Assembly: GCA_041521345.1 (NCBI GenBank)
Contig: JBGOHB010000001.1
Strand: one strand, 5' to 3'
Length of the DNA: 64,000 bases
Source: Virgibacillus_N oceani_A
GTDB taxonomy: Bacteria > Bacillota > Bacilli > Bacillales > Amphibacillaceae
This document shows, one piece after another, positions 45,144-54,521 of the stretch. The notes below the pieces were generated by a model. It searched no databases, had not been told where the DNA came from, and saw only the letters and a list, made by a program, of their open reading frames with translations. The stretch's first letter is position 1; every line of letters begins with the position of its first letter. The position numbers and the translations under genes were made by a program.

Positions 45144-45728
45144 ATGAAAATTTGGAAATGGATCTTACTTGGTTCTTTATTATTTTTTTTAACAGCATGT
45201 GGGGGTTATAATATCGAAACAAACATGGATAGGGAAATAGAAGCATTTGAATTTACAACACAGGATAATGAAACATTCAGTCATGAAGATTTGGAAGGAG
45301 AATGGTGGATTGCGGATATGGTTTTTACAAACTGTGTTACGGTTTGTCTGCCAATGACGACAAATATGTCATTACTTCAGGATAAAATCAAAGATGAAAA
45401 CCTGGACGTTCAACTTGTTTCCTTTACTGTTGATCCAGATTATGATACGCCTGAGGTGCTAACAGAATATGCAGAAGAATATGATGCAGATTTGGATAAC
45501 TGGACCTTCCTTACAGGATATGACTTTGATACAATCAAAGAAATTTCGATTAAAAGCTTTCAGGCACCACTGATTGAACCGCCGGAAGATGACGACCAGG
45601 TTACACATGGTACAAGATTTTATTTGGTCAGCCCTGAAGGAGAAGTCATTAAAGGCTACAATGGCGTTGAATCTTCGGAAACAGACGTCATTATGGGTGA
45701 TTTACGCAGAGTGGCTGATGAAATATAA
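45144..45728 (+). CDS. SCO1/SenC family copper chaperone lipoprotein
   Basis: 194 residues from ATG 45144 behind AAGGAGG; a longer in-frame reading from 45081 would overlap the DeoR gene. Lipobox LTAC near residue 18. The thioredoxin-like fold has the copper-binding CxxxC pair C64/C68 (FTNCVTVCLP) and H155 (VTHGTRFYLV). Homologous to B. subtilis YpmQ, which delivers copper to the CuA site of cytochrome oxidase. The gene starts 25 bases after the DeoR-NosL gene. Confidence 0.88.
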   Translation: MKIWKWILLGSLLFFLTACGGYNIETNMDREIEAFEFTTQDNETFSHEDLEGEWWIADMVFTNCVTVCLPMTTNMSLLQDKIKDENLDVQLVSFTVDPDYDTPEVLTEYAEEYDADLDNWTFLTGYDFDTIKEISIKSFQAPLIEPPEDDDQVTHGTRFYLVSPEGEVIKGYNGVESSETDVIMGDLRRVADEI

Positions 45729-45837
45729 CATATAACGGCAATGCCAAAAGATTTTAATGAATGATTTAAATACCATCAAAAGCCGATAAAATAATGACCT
45801 TTTAATTTCGAAATAAATAAAAGAACGGAGAGGAATC

Positions 45838-46350
45838 ATGCAAAAAAAGTTATGGATGTTTGCACTGCTGCTTATTCTAAGTATAGCGCTAGTGGCATGT
45901 AATAATGAAGAAGATGCAGAAGAATTGGAAGATCTCGAAGAAGAACTCGCGGTACTTGAAGTAGATTTACATGTTGACGACAGTATTGACGTCGGCGATA
46001 CACTGGATATGCATGCCGAAGTAACGTATGGAGATGAAGTTGTTACAGATGCAGAACAAGCGGATTTTGAAATCTGGGAAAAAGGCGAAAAAGATGACAG
46101 CTACTTTATAGAAGCTACCAATCATGAAGATGGTACGTACACAGCTGAAACGACATTTGACGAAGATGGAATTTACCATGTTCAAATACATGTAACTGCA
46201 AGAGACTTACACACCATGCCTGAGGCGGAAGTAACAGTCGGTGAAGGCGGAGATTACTCTCATGTAGATGAAGAAGATGATGAGCATCATGATATGGATC
46301 ACGGTGATATGCATCCGGATGATGAAGATGAAGAGGATATGGACGATTAA
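45838..46350 (+). CDS. YtkA/FixH-like lipoprotein with His/Met-rich tail
   Basis: 170 residues. The lipobox LVAC is near residue 21. An Ig-like beta domain follows (VDLHVDDSIDVGDTLDMHAEV, then FEIWEKGEKDDSYFIEA and GTYTAETTFDEDGIYHVQIHVTA), matching the YtkA family found beside copper/oxidase genes. The end is rich in His, Met and Asp (DEHHDMDHGDMHPDDEDEE), able to bind metal ions. Possibly a copper-related lipoprotein of the outer membrane face. Forms a unit with the two genes upstream. Confidence 0.78.
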   Translation: MQKKLWMFALLLILSIALVACNNEEDAEELEDLEEELAVLEVDLHVDDSIDVGDTLDMHAEVTYGDEVVTDAEQADFEIWEKGEKDDSYFIEATNHEDGTYTAETTFDEDGIYHVQIHVTARDLHTMPEAEVTVGEGGDYSHVDEEDDEHHDMDHGDMHPDDEDEEDMDD

Positions 46351-46356
46351 CCAGAC

Positions 46357-46393
46357 AACCCCGCTTTTTCAAAAAAGCGGGGTTGCTTTTATA
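46357..46393 (+). terminator. Terminator of the copper unit
   Basis: AACCCCGCTTTTT and AAAAAGCGGGGTT arms, then GCTTTTAT. Confidence 0.8.
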
Positions 46394-46460
46394 ATGGATA
46401 TTTATCAATGATACAAGAACCAAGCCGTGAATCAACTACAAGGATTCACCGCCCTTTCAA

Positions 46461-47768
46461 TTAAACTTTTACTTCTTTTCTTTTACTTGATGAAAGAATG
46501 TTTAATTCCTCTCTGTACTTTGCTACCGTTCTGCGGGAAATTGTAATCCCTTTTTTTGTCTTAAAATAATCTGCTATCTTTTGATCTGAGTGCGGTTTAT
46601 ATTTATTTTCATTTTTTATATGTTCTTCCAATAATAGCTTAACTTTCGTTTGTGAAGCATTTTCACCGTTATTCGTGTTTAGCTTGGAAGTAAAAAAGAT
46701 GCGGAGTTCAAAAGTGCCTCTTGGTGTTTGGATGAATTTATTCATCGTAGATCTGCTGACAGTAGATTCATGCATATCAATTTCATCCGCTATCTCTTTT
46801 AATGTTAAAGGATTCAGTCCGGAAAAGCCTTCCGTGAAGAAACGTTCCTGTTTATTTATAATTGCTTCTGTCACCTTTAGGATTGTACTTCTTCGTTGCT
46901 CAAGACTGCTCATTAGCATTTGATAGCTTTTATATTTATCCTTCACATACTTATTTAACTCATTCTTTCCGTCTATCAAAGTGTTATAACTGCGATTAAA
47001 TTCTACTTTTGGCAAATACTTATCATTTAAGTAAAATGCCAGATCCCCGGCATGTTCTTCCACAATAATATCAGGGGTTACATACTCGATTGCCTTTTGT
47101 TCCAATTGACATGGTTTCGGATTAAGCAAACGGATCGTTTCAAACGCTCTTTTTACTTCAGCCAGTTCTATATTTAATGACTTGGAGATTTCCTGCCATT
47201 TTTTGTTTGCCAGCTGCTCTAAATGTGATTTGATGATTAATTCAGTTACTTCATCATCCGGATAATAAGTTTTTACTTGTAAATAAAGACATTCTGCAAG
47301 ATTTCTTGCTCCTACTCCTACTGGTTCCAATTTTTGCAGGGTTTCGATTCCTGTCCTAACGCTTTCTAATTCCAGACCAAGCTCTGAGGAAATTTCCTCT
47401 TCAGGACTCGGCAAATATCCATTTTCATCCAGGGTGAAAATCAAATAATGCAGTAATGCTTTTTCTTTGTGTGAAATATCCAGCCACGTTACTTGTTCCA
47501 ATAACATTTCTCTCTCATTTGTTTTTTTATCGGGCAAAAAATCGATCGGGTTTTTACCGCTTCCCCCCATATTTTTAATCGGAATACTTCCTTTTTCAAA
47601 ATGAACATCTTCATTCTCTGTCAGTTCAATTAAAGGATTTTCCAGCTCCTGGTGTTGTAAGTAATCGTATAGTTCCACAGTTGAATATTGTAATATCGCT
47701 ATCGCTTGACGCAATTCCATTGTCATTACTAAGTTAAGTTTCTGTTTCTGTTGAAGCACCAGCTCCAT
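46461..47768 (-). CDS. sigL: RNA polymerase sigma-54 factor
   Basis: 435 residues, close to B. subtilis SigL (436). The N-terminal region is Gln-rich (LVLQQKQKLNLVMTMELRQAI), followed by the core-binding and DNA-binding parts, and the C-terminal RpoN box (ISRRTVAKYREEL). Sigma-54 directs transcription from -24/-12 promoters with the help of bacterial enhancer-binding proteins; no such activator gene is seen in this window. A cre site upstream implies CcpA control, as for SigL in B. subtilis. Confidence 0.95.
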   Translation of the reverse strand: MELVLQQKQKLNLVMTMELRQAIAILQYSTVELYDYLQHQELENPLIELTENEDVHFEKGSIPIKNMGGSGKNPIDFLPDKKTNEREMLLEQVTWLDISHKEKALLHYLIFTLDENGYLPSPEEEISSELGLELESVRTGIETLQKLEPVGVGARNLAECLYLQVKTYYPDDEVTELIIKSHLEQLANKKWQEISKSLNIELAEVKRAFETIRLLNPKPCQLEQKAIEYVTPDIIVEEHAGDLAFYLNDKYLPKVEFNRSYNTLIDGKNELNKYVKDKYKSYQMLMSSLEQRRSTILKVTEAIINKQERFFTEGFSGLNPLTLKEIADEIDMHESTVSRSTMNKFIQTPRGTFELRIFFTSKLNTNNGENASQTKVKLLLEEHIKNENKYKPHSDQKIADYFKTKKGITISRRTVAKYREELNILSSSKRKEVKV

Positions 47769-47848
47769 TACAAATCCCTCCCTTGGAGCGCATCGGTATT
47801 ATTATAATATAGTATGTTATATTTTAGTAGAATCGAAGAATGATAAAC

Positions 47849-47862
47849 TGTATACGCTTTCA
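47849..47862. promoter_or_regulatory. cre box upstream of sigL
   Basis: On the minus strand TGAAAGCGTATACA, about 80 bases before the sigL start and just past a TATAAT -10-like element. CcpA repression of sigL is established in B. subtilis. Confidence 0.55.
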
Positions 47863-47911
47863 CTTCATTATAATATAAATTTGGATAAAATACAGGTTTT
47901 TTTTAATTGGG

Positions 47912-47954
47912 GCCGAGTAAAACGCAAATCGGTTATTTATACCTTTTACTCGGC
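47912..47954. repeat. 11-bp perfect inverted repeat at the ade stop codon
   Basis: GCCGAGTAAAA (47912-47922) and TTTTACTCGGC (47944-47954). It spans the ade stop. No T run follows on the minus strand, so it is an atypical terminator at best. Confidence 0.5.
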
Positions 47955-49682
47955 TGATACAGGAATATGCTCTAACGCCGTGATATCGAATAAACCCTTG
48001 GCCGTTAATTTCACTTCTGGTATAACCGGAAGAGCCATAAATGACAAAGTGATAAATGGATTAAATTCTTCTTGAAAGCCAATGGCTTCAAGTGCCACAT
48101 TCAATGCTTCCAATTTATTTTTCACCTTCCGATAGGGTTCGTCTGAAATAAGTCCGGCTATCGGCAATGCAAGGGCAGCAAGTATTTCTCCATCTTTTAC
48201 AACAACTACTCCACCGTTTATATCTTTTACATAGCGAATTGCCATCAACAGATCCTCATCGTTTTCCCCTGCTGCAATAATATTATGGGAATCATGGGCA
48301 ATCGTGGATGCAATTGCTCCTGATTGTAGCCCGAGCCCATGTATAATACCCATACCAATATTCCCTGTCGCTTTATGTCTTTCAACAACTGCCAATTTCA
48401 GCATATCTTTTTCAGCTGACGATTGAAAATAGCCATTAATGACATCCGCAGCCATTACATTGAGTTTTGTTGTAATGCTATTAGGTATAATGGAAATTAC
48501 ATTCGCACTTTTACTTTCAGACAATTTGATTTTCAAATCTTTTTCTGTCACGTTTTTTATATGTATACTGTTCATGAGACGATCCGGGATTAGTACAGAA
48601 TGTTCTTGCTCATACGTGACTTCACCCGTTTTGGCAACAGACATTCCATTAACATAGGTTTCTGTTATATGAAGTTCTTCCAGGTTATTTACAAGCAGGA
48701 AGTCTGCATCATACCCCGGGGCAATGGCCCCTTTATTATTTAAACCGAAACATTCCGCTGCATTCAGTGTTGCCATCTGAATTGCAGTTATCGGACTGAT
48801 ACCATGTTCAATAGCAACACGGACATTATGGTTAATACTCCCTTCTTCCATCAATTCATCCAAATGCTTATCATCGGTGACAAATAAACAACGGCGGGCA
48901 TTTTTTTCATTCACAGCTTTTAAAAGCTCTTTTAAATCTCTGGAAGCAGAACCTTCACGAAGCATGACATACATCCCCCGCTGCAATCTTTCTTTTGCTT
49001 CTTCTGCTGTTGTACACTCATGATCACTATGAATATGAGCAGCCATATAAACATTTAATCCATCCACATCAAATCCAGCCGCATGCCCATCAATGAGCAT
49101 TCCAGCGGTTTGTGCATCCACCAGCTTATCCATCATCTCGTCATTTGTATTTTTTACCGAGGGATAGTCCATCACTTCTCCTAAACTAATTACACTGGAG
49201 TGGTCATAAAAAGGAAGAATTTCTTTGGCATGCAATGTTGCCCCATTATTTTCAAATGGAGCTGCCGGCACACAGGATGGGATTCCAAAGTACACATTTA
49301 AGGGGATATTTTCAGATGATTTGATCATAAAGTGAATCCCTTCTTCCCCGCTTACATTCGCAATTTCATGGGGGTCCGCAATAACCGTTGTAACCCCCTG
49401 CGGAAGTACTACCTTAGCAAATTGATCTGGTGTAACCATTGCCGACTCGATATGAACGTGTCCATCAATAAACCCGGGTAAGATATATTTTCCGCCTGCA
49501 TCAATCACTTTTTTTCCTTCATAGTTTCCAATACCAGCAAAAACACCATCTGCAATGGCAATATCGGCCTCCATTATTTCTTGATTAAATACGTCAACAA
49601 TTTTCCCGTTCTTTATTACTGTCTCTGCAGGTACTTTTTTCGCTGCAACATCTATTCTCTTTTTCAACATTTGTTTATCCAT
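47946..49682 (-). CDS. ade: Adenine deaminase
   Basis: 578 residues from ATG 49682, 7 bases after GGAGAG; an in-frame upstream start at 49703 lacks a ribosome site. Amidohydrolase hallmarks: LPGFIDGHVHIESAM (metal His pair), ADPHEIANV, DGHAAG, VTDDKHL, and a C-terminal domain with GIIHGLGLQSGAIASTIAHDSHN. It deaminates adenine to hypoxanthine in purine salvage. Length fits B. subtilis AdeC (577). Confidence 0.92.
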   Translation of the reverse strand: MDKQMLKKRIDVAAKKVPAETVIKNGKIVDVFNQEIMEADIAIADGVFAGIGNYEGKKVIDAGGKYILPGFIDGHVHIESAMVTPDQFAKVVLPQGVTTVIADPHEIANVSGEEGIHFMIKSSENIPLNVYFGIPSCVPAAPFENNGATLHAKEILPFYDHSSVISLGEVMDYPSVKNTNDEMMDKLVDAQTAGMLIDGHAAGFDVDGLNVYMAAHIHSDHECTTAEEAKERLQRGMYVMLREGSASRDLKELLKAVNEKNARRCLFVTDDKHLDELMEEGSINHNVRVAIEHGISPITAIQMATLNAAECFGLNNKGAIAPGYDADFLLVNNLEELHITETYVNGMSVAKTGEVTYEQEHSVLIPDRLMNSIHIKNVTEKDLKIKLSESKSANVISIIPNSITTKLNVMAADVINGYFQSSAEKDMLKLAVVERHKATGNIGMGIIHGLGLQSGAIASTIAHDSHNIIAAGENDEDLLMAIRYVKDINGGVVVVKDGEILAALALPIAGLISDEPYRKVKNKLEALNVALEAIGFQEEFNPFITLSFMALPVIPEVKLTAKGLFDITALEHIPVSAE

Positions 49683-49852
49683 AAGTTTTCTCTCCATTAA
49701 CAAATAATTATCCTTTTATTATACCTTTATTTTCTCAGGAAAAGAAAGTGCAACAAAATAAAAATTTATTTTAATGGAATTTATTTTAATGATCTTTTTA
49801 AGGTTCTTCATCAAAATATATGGTTGACAAACAAAATATAATGATGATTTAT

Positions 49853-49999
49853 AGTGACCGCTGCGGAAAAACACTACGCTTTCCGTGGGCTTGAGCTCAG
49901 CCTCTTCGAAAAAAAGAAGTTCACTTTTTTCCTGCGGGGTCTTCCCACTGCGCTTTCCCACTGGAGTCTCTGTGTTTTTTTCCTCCGCTAGTTAGTGCC
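49853..49999. repeat. Bacillaceae interspersed repeat with imperfect terminal inverted repeats
   Basis: About 147 bases starting near TAGTGACCGCTGCGG and ending TTTTTTTCCTCCGCTAGTTAG. The ends are imperfect inverted repeats (GCTGCGGAAAAACAC and the reverse complement GCGGAGGAAAAAAACAC). The interior, with CTTTCCGTGGGC, CTGCGGGGTCTTCC and CACTGGAGTCTC blocks, is familiar from many Bacillaceae genomes as a dispersed non-coding element. No ORF. Confidence 0.65.
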
Positions 50000-50200
50000 A
50001 TTACCATATTTATTTACTAATATCAACCATTGATTTTGATGTTGACCCCTTTTTAATACCTAATAATTTTATATAGAGATGACTGCCCGTACCTGATACC
50101 CAAAAGATAACAAAAAATGACTATTTTCATTAACATACACCATAAATAGTAAAATATATCTAAAAAAAATAAACATTATGTTGTTTTTCAGAAAAATTTA

Positions 50201-50229
50201 TTGACATTTTGTTCTTTCCTAAATATACT
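50201..50229 (+). promoter_or_regulatory. Near-consensus sigma-A promoter
   Basis: TTGACA (50201-50206), 17-nt spacer, TATACT (50224-50229), for the peptidase/peptide-binding unit. Confidence 0.8.
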
Positions 50230-50272
50230 ATTTGTTAATCAAATTTAATTTTTAAAAATTATACAACATGAA

Positions 50273-51373
50273 ATGAAGGTGATCAGAATTAGCATAAACA
50301 AAAGAATTAAAAGTCTCCAGGAAGTACTTCGCGAGCAAAATCTTGAGGCAGCCATTATCTTCTCCAAGGAAAATCGTCGTTATTTTGCGGATTTCCCAGG
50401 CAGCAGCGGAGCACTTATCATTTCACAAACTAATTGTGTGCTGTTAACTGATTTTCGCTACATAGATGATGCCAAAAGCAGCTCCTCCAGCCATTATGAA
50501 GTGATTCAGCATCCCGGTGGTCAGCTGGTGCATAGTGTCAGTGAGCAAGTACAGAAAATGAATTTACACAAAGTCGGTGTAGAAGATTCTCTTGCTGTTG
50601 GTAAACAGAAATTACTGGAAAGGGAATTACCTGGCGTAGAATTCTCATTAATAGAATCCTATATTATGCAAATCAGAATGATAAAAGATGAATCAGAAAT
50701 AAATCATATCCGTGAAGGGATTCGTATATGTGACCTTACATTTAACCATATTACCGGATTTATAAAAGCTGGTATGAGTGAAAAAGAAGTCGGTTTGGAA
50801 CTTGAGTACATCATGAAGAAAAATGGTGCCGATGGAATTAAAGAAAACCATGTAATTGCCTCCGGAGAAAGATCTTCCCTTCCGCATGGTCAAGCTACCG
50901 ACAGAATTATACAGGATGGGGATTTTGTGAAAATGGATTTCGGTGCAAAAGTGAACGGTTACTATACCGACTTTACCAGAACGGTAGTTATTGGTGAACC
51001 GATAGAGAAACAAAGAGAAATTTACGGCATTGTTTCTCAGGCACTGGAAACCAGTCTAAAACACGTGGGGCCAGGCAAGAAATGCAATGAACTCGATGAA
51101 GTAGGAAGATCAATCATCAGAAATGCCGGATATGGGGATAATTTCGGTCACAGCCTTGGCCATTCTTTAGGATTAGATATTCACGAAAGCCCTGCTATGA
51201 GATCTACAGATGAAACTATACTAAAACCAGGCATGGTGATTACTGTTGAGCCAGGCATTTACATTTCAGGCTGGGGTGGCGTAAGAATAGAAGATTTAGT
51301 AGTTATCCGTGAAAATGGCATTGAAAATTTAACTATATCTACAAAGGAATTACAAATATTAAACAACAAATAA
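50273..51373 (+). CDS. M24 family Xaa-Pro peptidase
   Basis: About 366 residues with N-terminal creatinase-like domain and C-terminal pita-bread fold. Metal ligands are evident: DFGAKVNGYYTDFTRT (two Asp), GHSLGHSLGLDIHE (His), TVEPGIY (Glu) and GVRIEDLVV (Glu). It cleaves the N-terminal residue before proline. Start is uncertain: the ATG at 50273 has little before it, whereas AAGGTGAT (50276-50283) lies just upstream of an ATT at 50288. It precedes a peptide-binding lipoprotein by 13 bases. Confidence 0.85.
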   Translation: MKVIRISINKRIKSLQEVLREQNLEAAIIFSKENRRYFADFPGSSGALIISQTNCVLLTDFRYIDDAKSSSSSHYEVIQHPGGQLVHSVSEQVQKMNLHKVGVEDSLAVGKQKLLERELPGVEFSLIESYIMQIRMIKDESEINHIREGIRICDLTFNHITGFIKAGMSEKEVGLELEYIMKKNGADGIKENHVIASGERSSLPHGQATDRIIQDGDFVKMDFGAKVNGYYTDFTRTVVIGEPIEKQREIYGIVSQALETSLKHVGPGKKCNELDEVGRSIIRNAGYGDNFGHSLGHSLGLDIHESPAMRSTDETILKPGMVITVEPGIYISGWGGVRIEDLVVIRENGIENLTISTKELQILNNK

Positions 51374-51386
51374 AGGAGCTAACAAC

Positions 51387-52961
51387 ATGAAGAAATTCAT
51401 ATCATTTATTTTATTTATCAGTTTAGTTGGACTGCTGGCTGCTTGTGCGAGCGAACCCGATCCAGAACCTGCAGAAGAAGGGTCAGAAGGAGAAAATGAA
51501 AATAGTGGCGGTGATGGTTCACTTATTGTTGCTGTTGGTTCCGACGCAACATACCTGGATCCGCATATGGGTACAGACATTCCATCAGCAAATGTATACC
51601 ATAATAGAATTTTCGAAACATTGGTGATACAAGATGAAAACATGGAATTTCAGCCGGGATTGGCTACTGAGTGGGAAAGGGTAGATGACCTGACGTGGGA
51701 TTTCAAATTAAGAGATGATGTTGAGTTTCATGATGGCGAGCCATTTAATGCAGAAGCTGTGAAAGCCAATCTTGAGAGAGTAACTGACGAAGAGTTTGCT
51801 TCACCAAGAGCAGATTTATTTAACATGATTACAGAGATTGATGTTGTCGATGAATATGATATTAAATTAACAACAGAATATCCATTTTCACCATTATTGG
51901 CAAATTTCGCTCATTATTCAGGAGGCATGATTAGCCCTGTAGCCATCGAGGCCGATAGCAGCGGAGATGTTCTATTAAATGATAACCCGGTCGGCACTGG
52001 ACCTTTTTCATTTGATTCATGGGAGCCGGGAGATGAAATAGTCTTAGAAAGAAATGATTCCTATTGGAACGAACCAGCAAATGTAGATTCGGTAACTTTT
52101 AAAGTAATTGCAGAGGGCCTGACAAGAATTAGTATGGTGGAAACCGGGAATGCCCATATTGCAGAACCAATTAATACAAATGACATTATTCAAGTGGAAG
52201 AATCTGAAAATATGTATCTGTACCGCAGTGAAGGGTTAGGTGTGGATTATATTGGTTTTAATACACAAAAAGAACCATTTGATGACAAGCTAGTCCGCCA
52301 GGCAATCAGTCATGCATTGGATACGGAAACAATGATCGACCATGTATATAATGGTGTTGGTATTTATGCTGATGGACCTATTGGCCCCGCCGTAATCGGG
52401 CATAATCCTGATATGCAAGGACTTGAACATGATTTGGATAAGGCAAAAGAATTGCTTGCAGAAGCAGGTTACCCGGATGGTTTTGAAACAACTATATGGA
52501 CAAATGATGACCAGGCAAGAATGGATGCAGCTGAAGTTGCCCAATATCAACTAAGTGAAGTAGGCATTGATGTCTCCATAGAGGTTCTTGAATGGGGTGC
52601 TTATTTAGAAGGAACGTCAACTGGTGAACATGATATGTTTATTCTTGGCTGGTCTAATATGACTGGTGACGGTGACTACAATCAGTATTATCTCTTCCAT
52701 TCTGATTCAGTCGGATCACCAGGAAATCGCAGCTTCTATGAAAACGAAGAAGTAGATGAATTAATCGATGAAGCGAGAAGAGAGAACGATCCTGATAATC
52801 GAGTTGATCTTTACCATCAAGTTCAGGAAATTGAAATAGAAGATGCGCCGATGGCATTACTAAGACACACCGAATATATCGCAGCAGTACACAATAGTGT
52901 AGAAGGATTCTGGCTGCATCCTTCCAGAATTATGATGCTAAATGATGTAGTTATCGAATAA
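51387..52961 (+). CDS. ABC transporter peptide-binding lipoprotein (SBP_bac_5)
   Basis: 524 residues. Lipobox LAAC at about residue 20, then an acidic linker, then the family fold: YLDPHMGTDIPSANVYHNRIFETLV, GLATEWERVDDLTWDFKLRDDVEFHDG, NPVGTGPFSF and YIGFNTQKEPFDDKLVRQAISHA. It resembles glutathione/dipeptide-binding proteins (GsiB type). Permease and ATPase genes are not adjacent, so it may share another peptide transporter's membrane module. Paired with a peptidase, it suggests peptide use. Confidence 0.88.
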   Translation: MKKFISFILFISLVGLLAACASEPDPEPAEEGSEGENENSGGDGSLIVAVGSDATYLDPHMGTDIPSANVYHNRIFETLVIQDENMEFQPGLATEWERVDDLTWDFKLRDDVEFHDGEPFNAEAVKANLERVTDEEFASPRADLFNMITEIDVVDEYDIKLTTEYPFSPLLANFAHYSGGMISPVAIEADSSGDVLLNDNPVGTGPFSFDSWEPGDEIVLERNDSYWNEPANVDSVTFKVIAEGLTRISMVETGNAHIAEPINTNDIIQVEESENMYLYRSEGLGVDYIGFNTQKEPFDDKLVRQAISHALDTETMIDHVYNGVGIYADGPIGPAVIGHNPDMQGLEHDLDKAKELLAEAGYPDGFETTIWTNDDQARMDAAEVAQYQLSEVGIDVSIEVLEWGAYLEGTSTGEHDMFILGWSNMTGDGDYNQYYLFHSDSVGSPGNRSFYENEEVDELIDEARRENDPDNRVDLYHQVQEIEIEDAPMALLRHTEYIAAVHNSVEGFWLHPSRIMMLNDVVIE

Positions 52962-52978
52962 CATAAATTTCACAAGCA

Positions 52979-53033
52979 GTCCCTTATGATGGATTTCATT
53001 AAAATGCGTTTTCATCATAAGGGACTCTTTTAG
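52979..53033. terminator. Bidirectional terminator
   Basis: AGTCCCTTATGATG and CATCATAAGGGACT, 14-bp arms, then TTTTAG. Confidence 0.75.
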
Positions 53034-53106
53034 TTTGCATTATTCATTTCGGGAAGAGGCCGATGGATTTCGAGATTTTAGGAACGCAGCAAATAACTCC
53101 GATCAC

Positions 53107-54465
53107 CTACATTAAAGCAGAAATAAACGCCGTAGCAATCCCGAAGTAAATCAGCAAGGACAAAATATCGTTAATCGTTGTAATGAGTGGTCCTGAAGCA
53201 ACCGCAGGATCCACATTAAATTTATATAAAACAAGTGGGATGATGGTTCCGGCAAGTGTTCCAATAATCAGCGTAAGCAACAGGGAACTCCCCACTACGA
53301 TCCCCAAAGTAAAGCTTCCCTGCCATACGTAAGCGATAATTAAGATTAATATCCCGCAAGTAACCCCTATCATTATGCCAACCCAAAACTCTCTAAAAAT
53401 AAGTTTTACCACCTGTTTAAATGATAAGTCCTCTGTCGTCAACCCTCTTACTACAACTGCTAATGACTGGGTTCCCGTGTTTCCTGTCATACCTGCGATC
53501 AGCGGCATGAAAAACGCCAGGGCAACAACTTGTTCCAGCGTAGCTTCAAAACCGGCAATAATACTGCCTGACACAAGTCCGATAAATAGAAGCAGTATGA
53601 GCCAGGGGAGCCTTCTGATTGCTGCGGTCAATGGTTTTGTATTAAAGTCAATCGCTTTTCCGGAAGCAGATAATTTTTCGATGTCTTCGTTTGCCTCCTG
53701 TAATACAACATCGATAATATCATCCACGGTTACGATACCGACCAGCGTATTGTCCTCTTCCACAACCGGGAGGGAAACAAAATCATAGCGGCTGATTATT
53801 TTTGCAACCTCCTCCTGGTCTGTATGTACATCTGTTTTCACAATTCTTGTAAACATGATGTTCTCAATTTTATCCTGAATATCAGCCAGGATTAAATCCT
53901 TATAGGAAACAACACCTAACAGTTTCTTTTCCTCATCAATTACATATAAATAGTTCAGATACTCGGCAAGCTCCGCAAAATCCTTCAATTTATCAACGGC
54001 TTCTCTTACTGTATAGTTTTTCGGTATCCACACATAACGATTATTCATAATTCTTCCCGCTGTTTCAGCGGCGTAATTCATCATGTTCTGAACTACTTGT
54101 ATTTCTCCCTTGTTCATCCCTGCCAATAGTTCTTCTATATGTTCTGGATCCATTCGGGACAGTAATTGAGCCAGATCATCATTCTCCATCAAATCAAGCA
54201 CCTGGGATGAACGCTCGATCCCCAATTTTTGCAGGAATTCCAATTGATCCTCTTCTTTAAGTTCTCCAATAAGTCTTTTCATTTGTTCTATGGGTAAAAA
54301 AAGAATAAACTTATTCCGGCGTTTAGCAGGAATAAGAATATACTGCTGAGCCATATCATAAGGCTGTAATTGTTCAATAATTCTCAGGAAACGAGGTTTA
54401 TTCGATTCCTTCAGTGATTGAATAAGTGCAACTGTTACTTCATTTTCTGTCATATTTAATGGCAT
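53107..54465 (-). CDS. mgtE: MgtE magnesium transporter, copy 1
   Basis: 452 residues from ATG 54465, behind AGGGGGAT; an in-frame start at 54510 lacks a site. MgtE layout: N-terminal helical superhelix, a CBS pair (about residues 140-260), and a five-helix pore with FFMPLIAGMTGNTGTQSLAVVVRG and PAVASGPLITTINDILSLLIYF. It imports Mg2+ and is gated by cytosolic Mg2+ bound to its CBS part. It follows the ftsW-like gene by 56 bases, so probably shares its transcript; no riboswitch is seen before it. Confidence 0.9.
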   Translation of the reverse strand: MPLNMTENEVTVALIQSLKESNKPRFLRIIEQLQPYDMAQQYILIPAKRRNKFILFLPIEQMKRLIGELKEEDQLEFLQKLGIERSSQVLDLMENDDLAQLLSRMDPEHIEELLAGMNKGEIQVVQNMMNYAAETAGRIMNNRYVWIPKNYTVREAVDKLKDFAELAEYLNYLYVIDEEKKLLGVVSYKDLILADIQDKIENIMFTRIVKTDVHTDQEEVAKIISRYDFVSLPVVEEDNTLVGIVTVDDIIDVVLQEANEDIEKLSASGKAIDFNTKPLTAAIRRLPWLILLLFIGLVSGSIIAGFEATLEQVVALAFFMPLIAGMTGNTGTQSLAVVVRGLTTEDLSFKQVVKLIFREFWVGIMIGVTCGILILIIAYVWQGSFTLGIVVGSSLLLTLIIGTLAGTIIPLVLYKFNVDPAVASGPLITTINDILSLLIYFGIATAFISALM

Positions 54466-54521
54466 GCCAATCCCCCTAAAACTGAAAGCTTCTCGTCTTA
54501 GTTTACTCATGAATAGGAAAA

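Noticed and set aside
49719..49961. 80-codon minus-strand frame
   Set aside because: Lies over the interspersed repeat and has no ribosome site.
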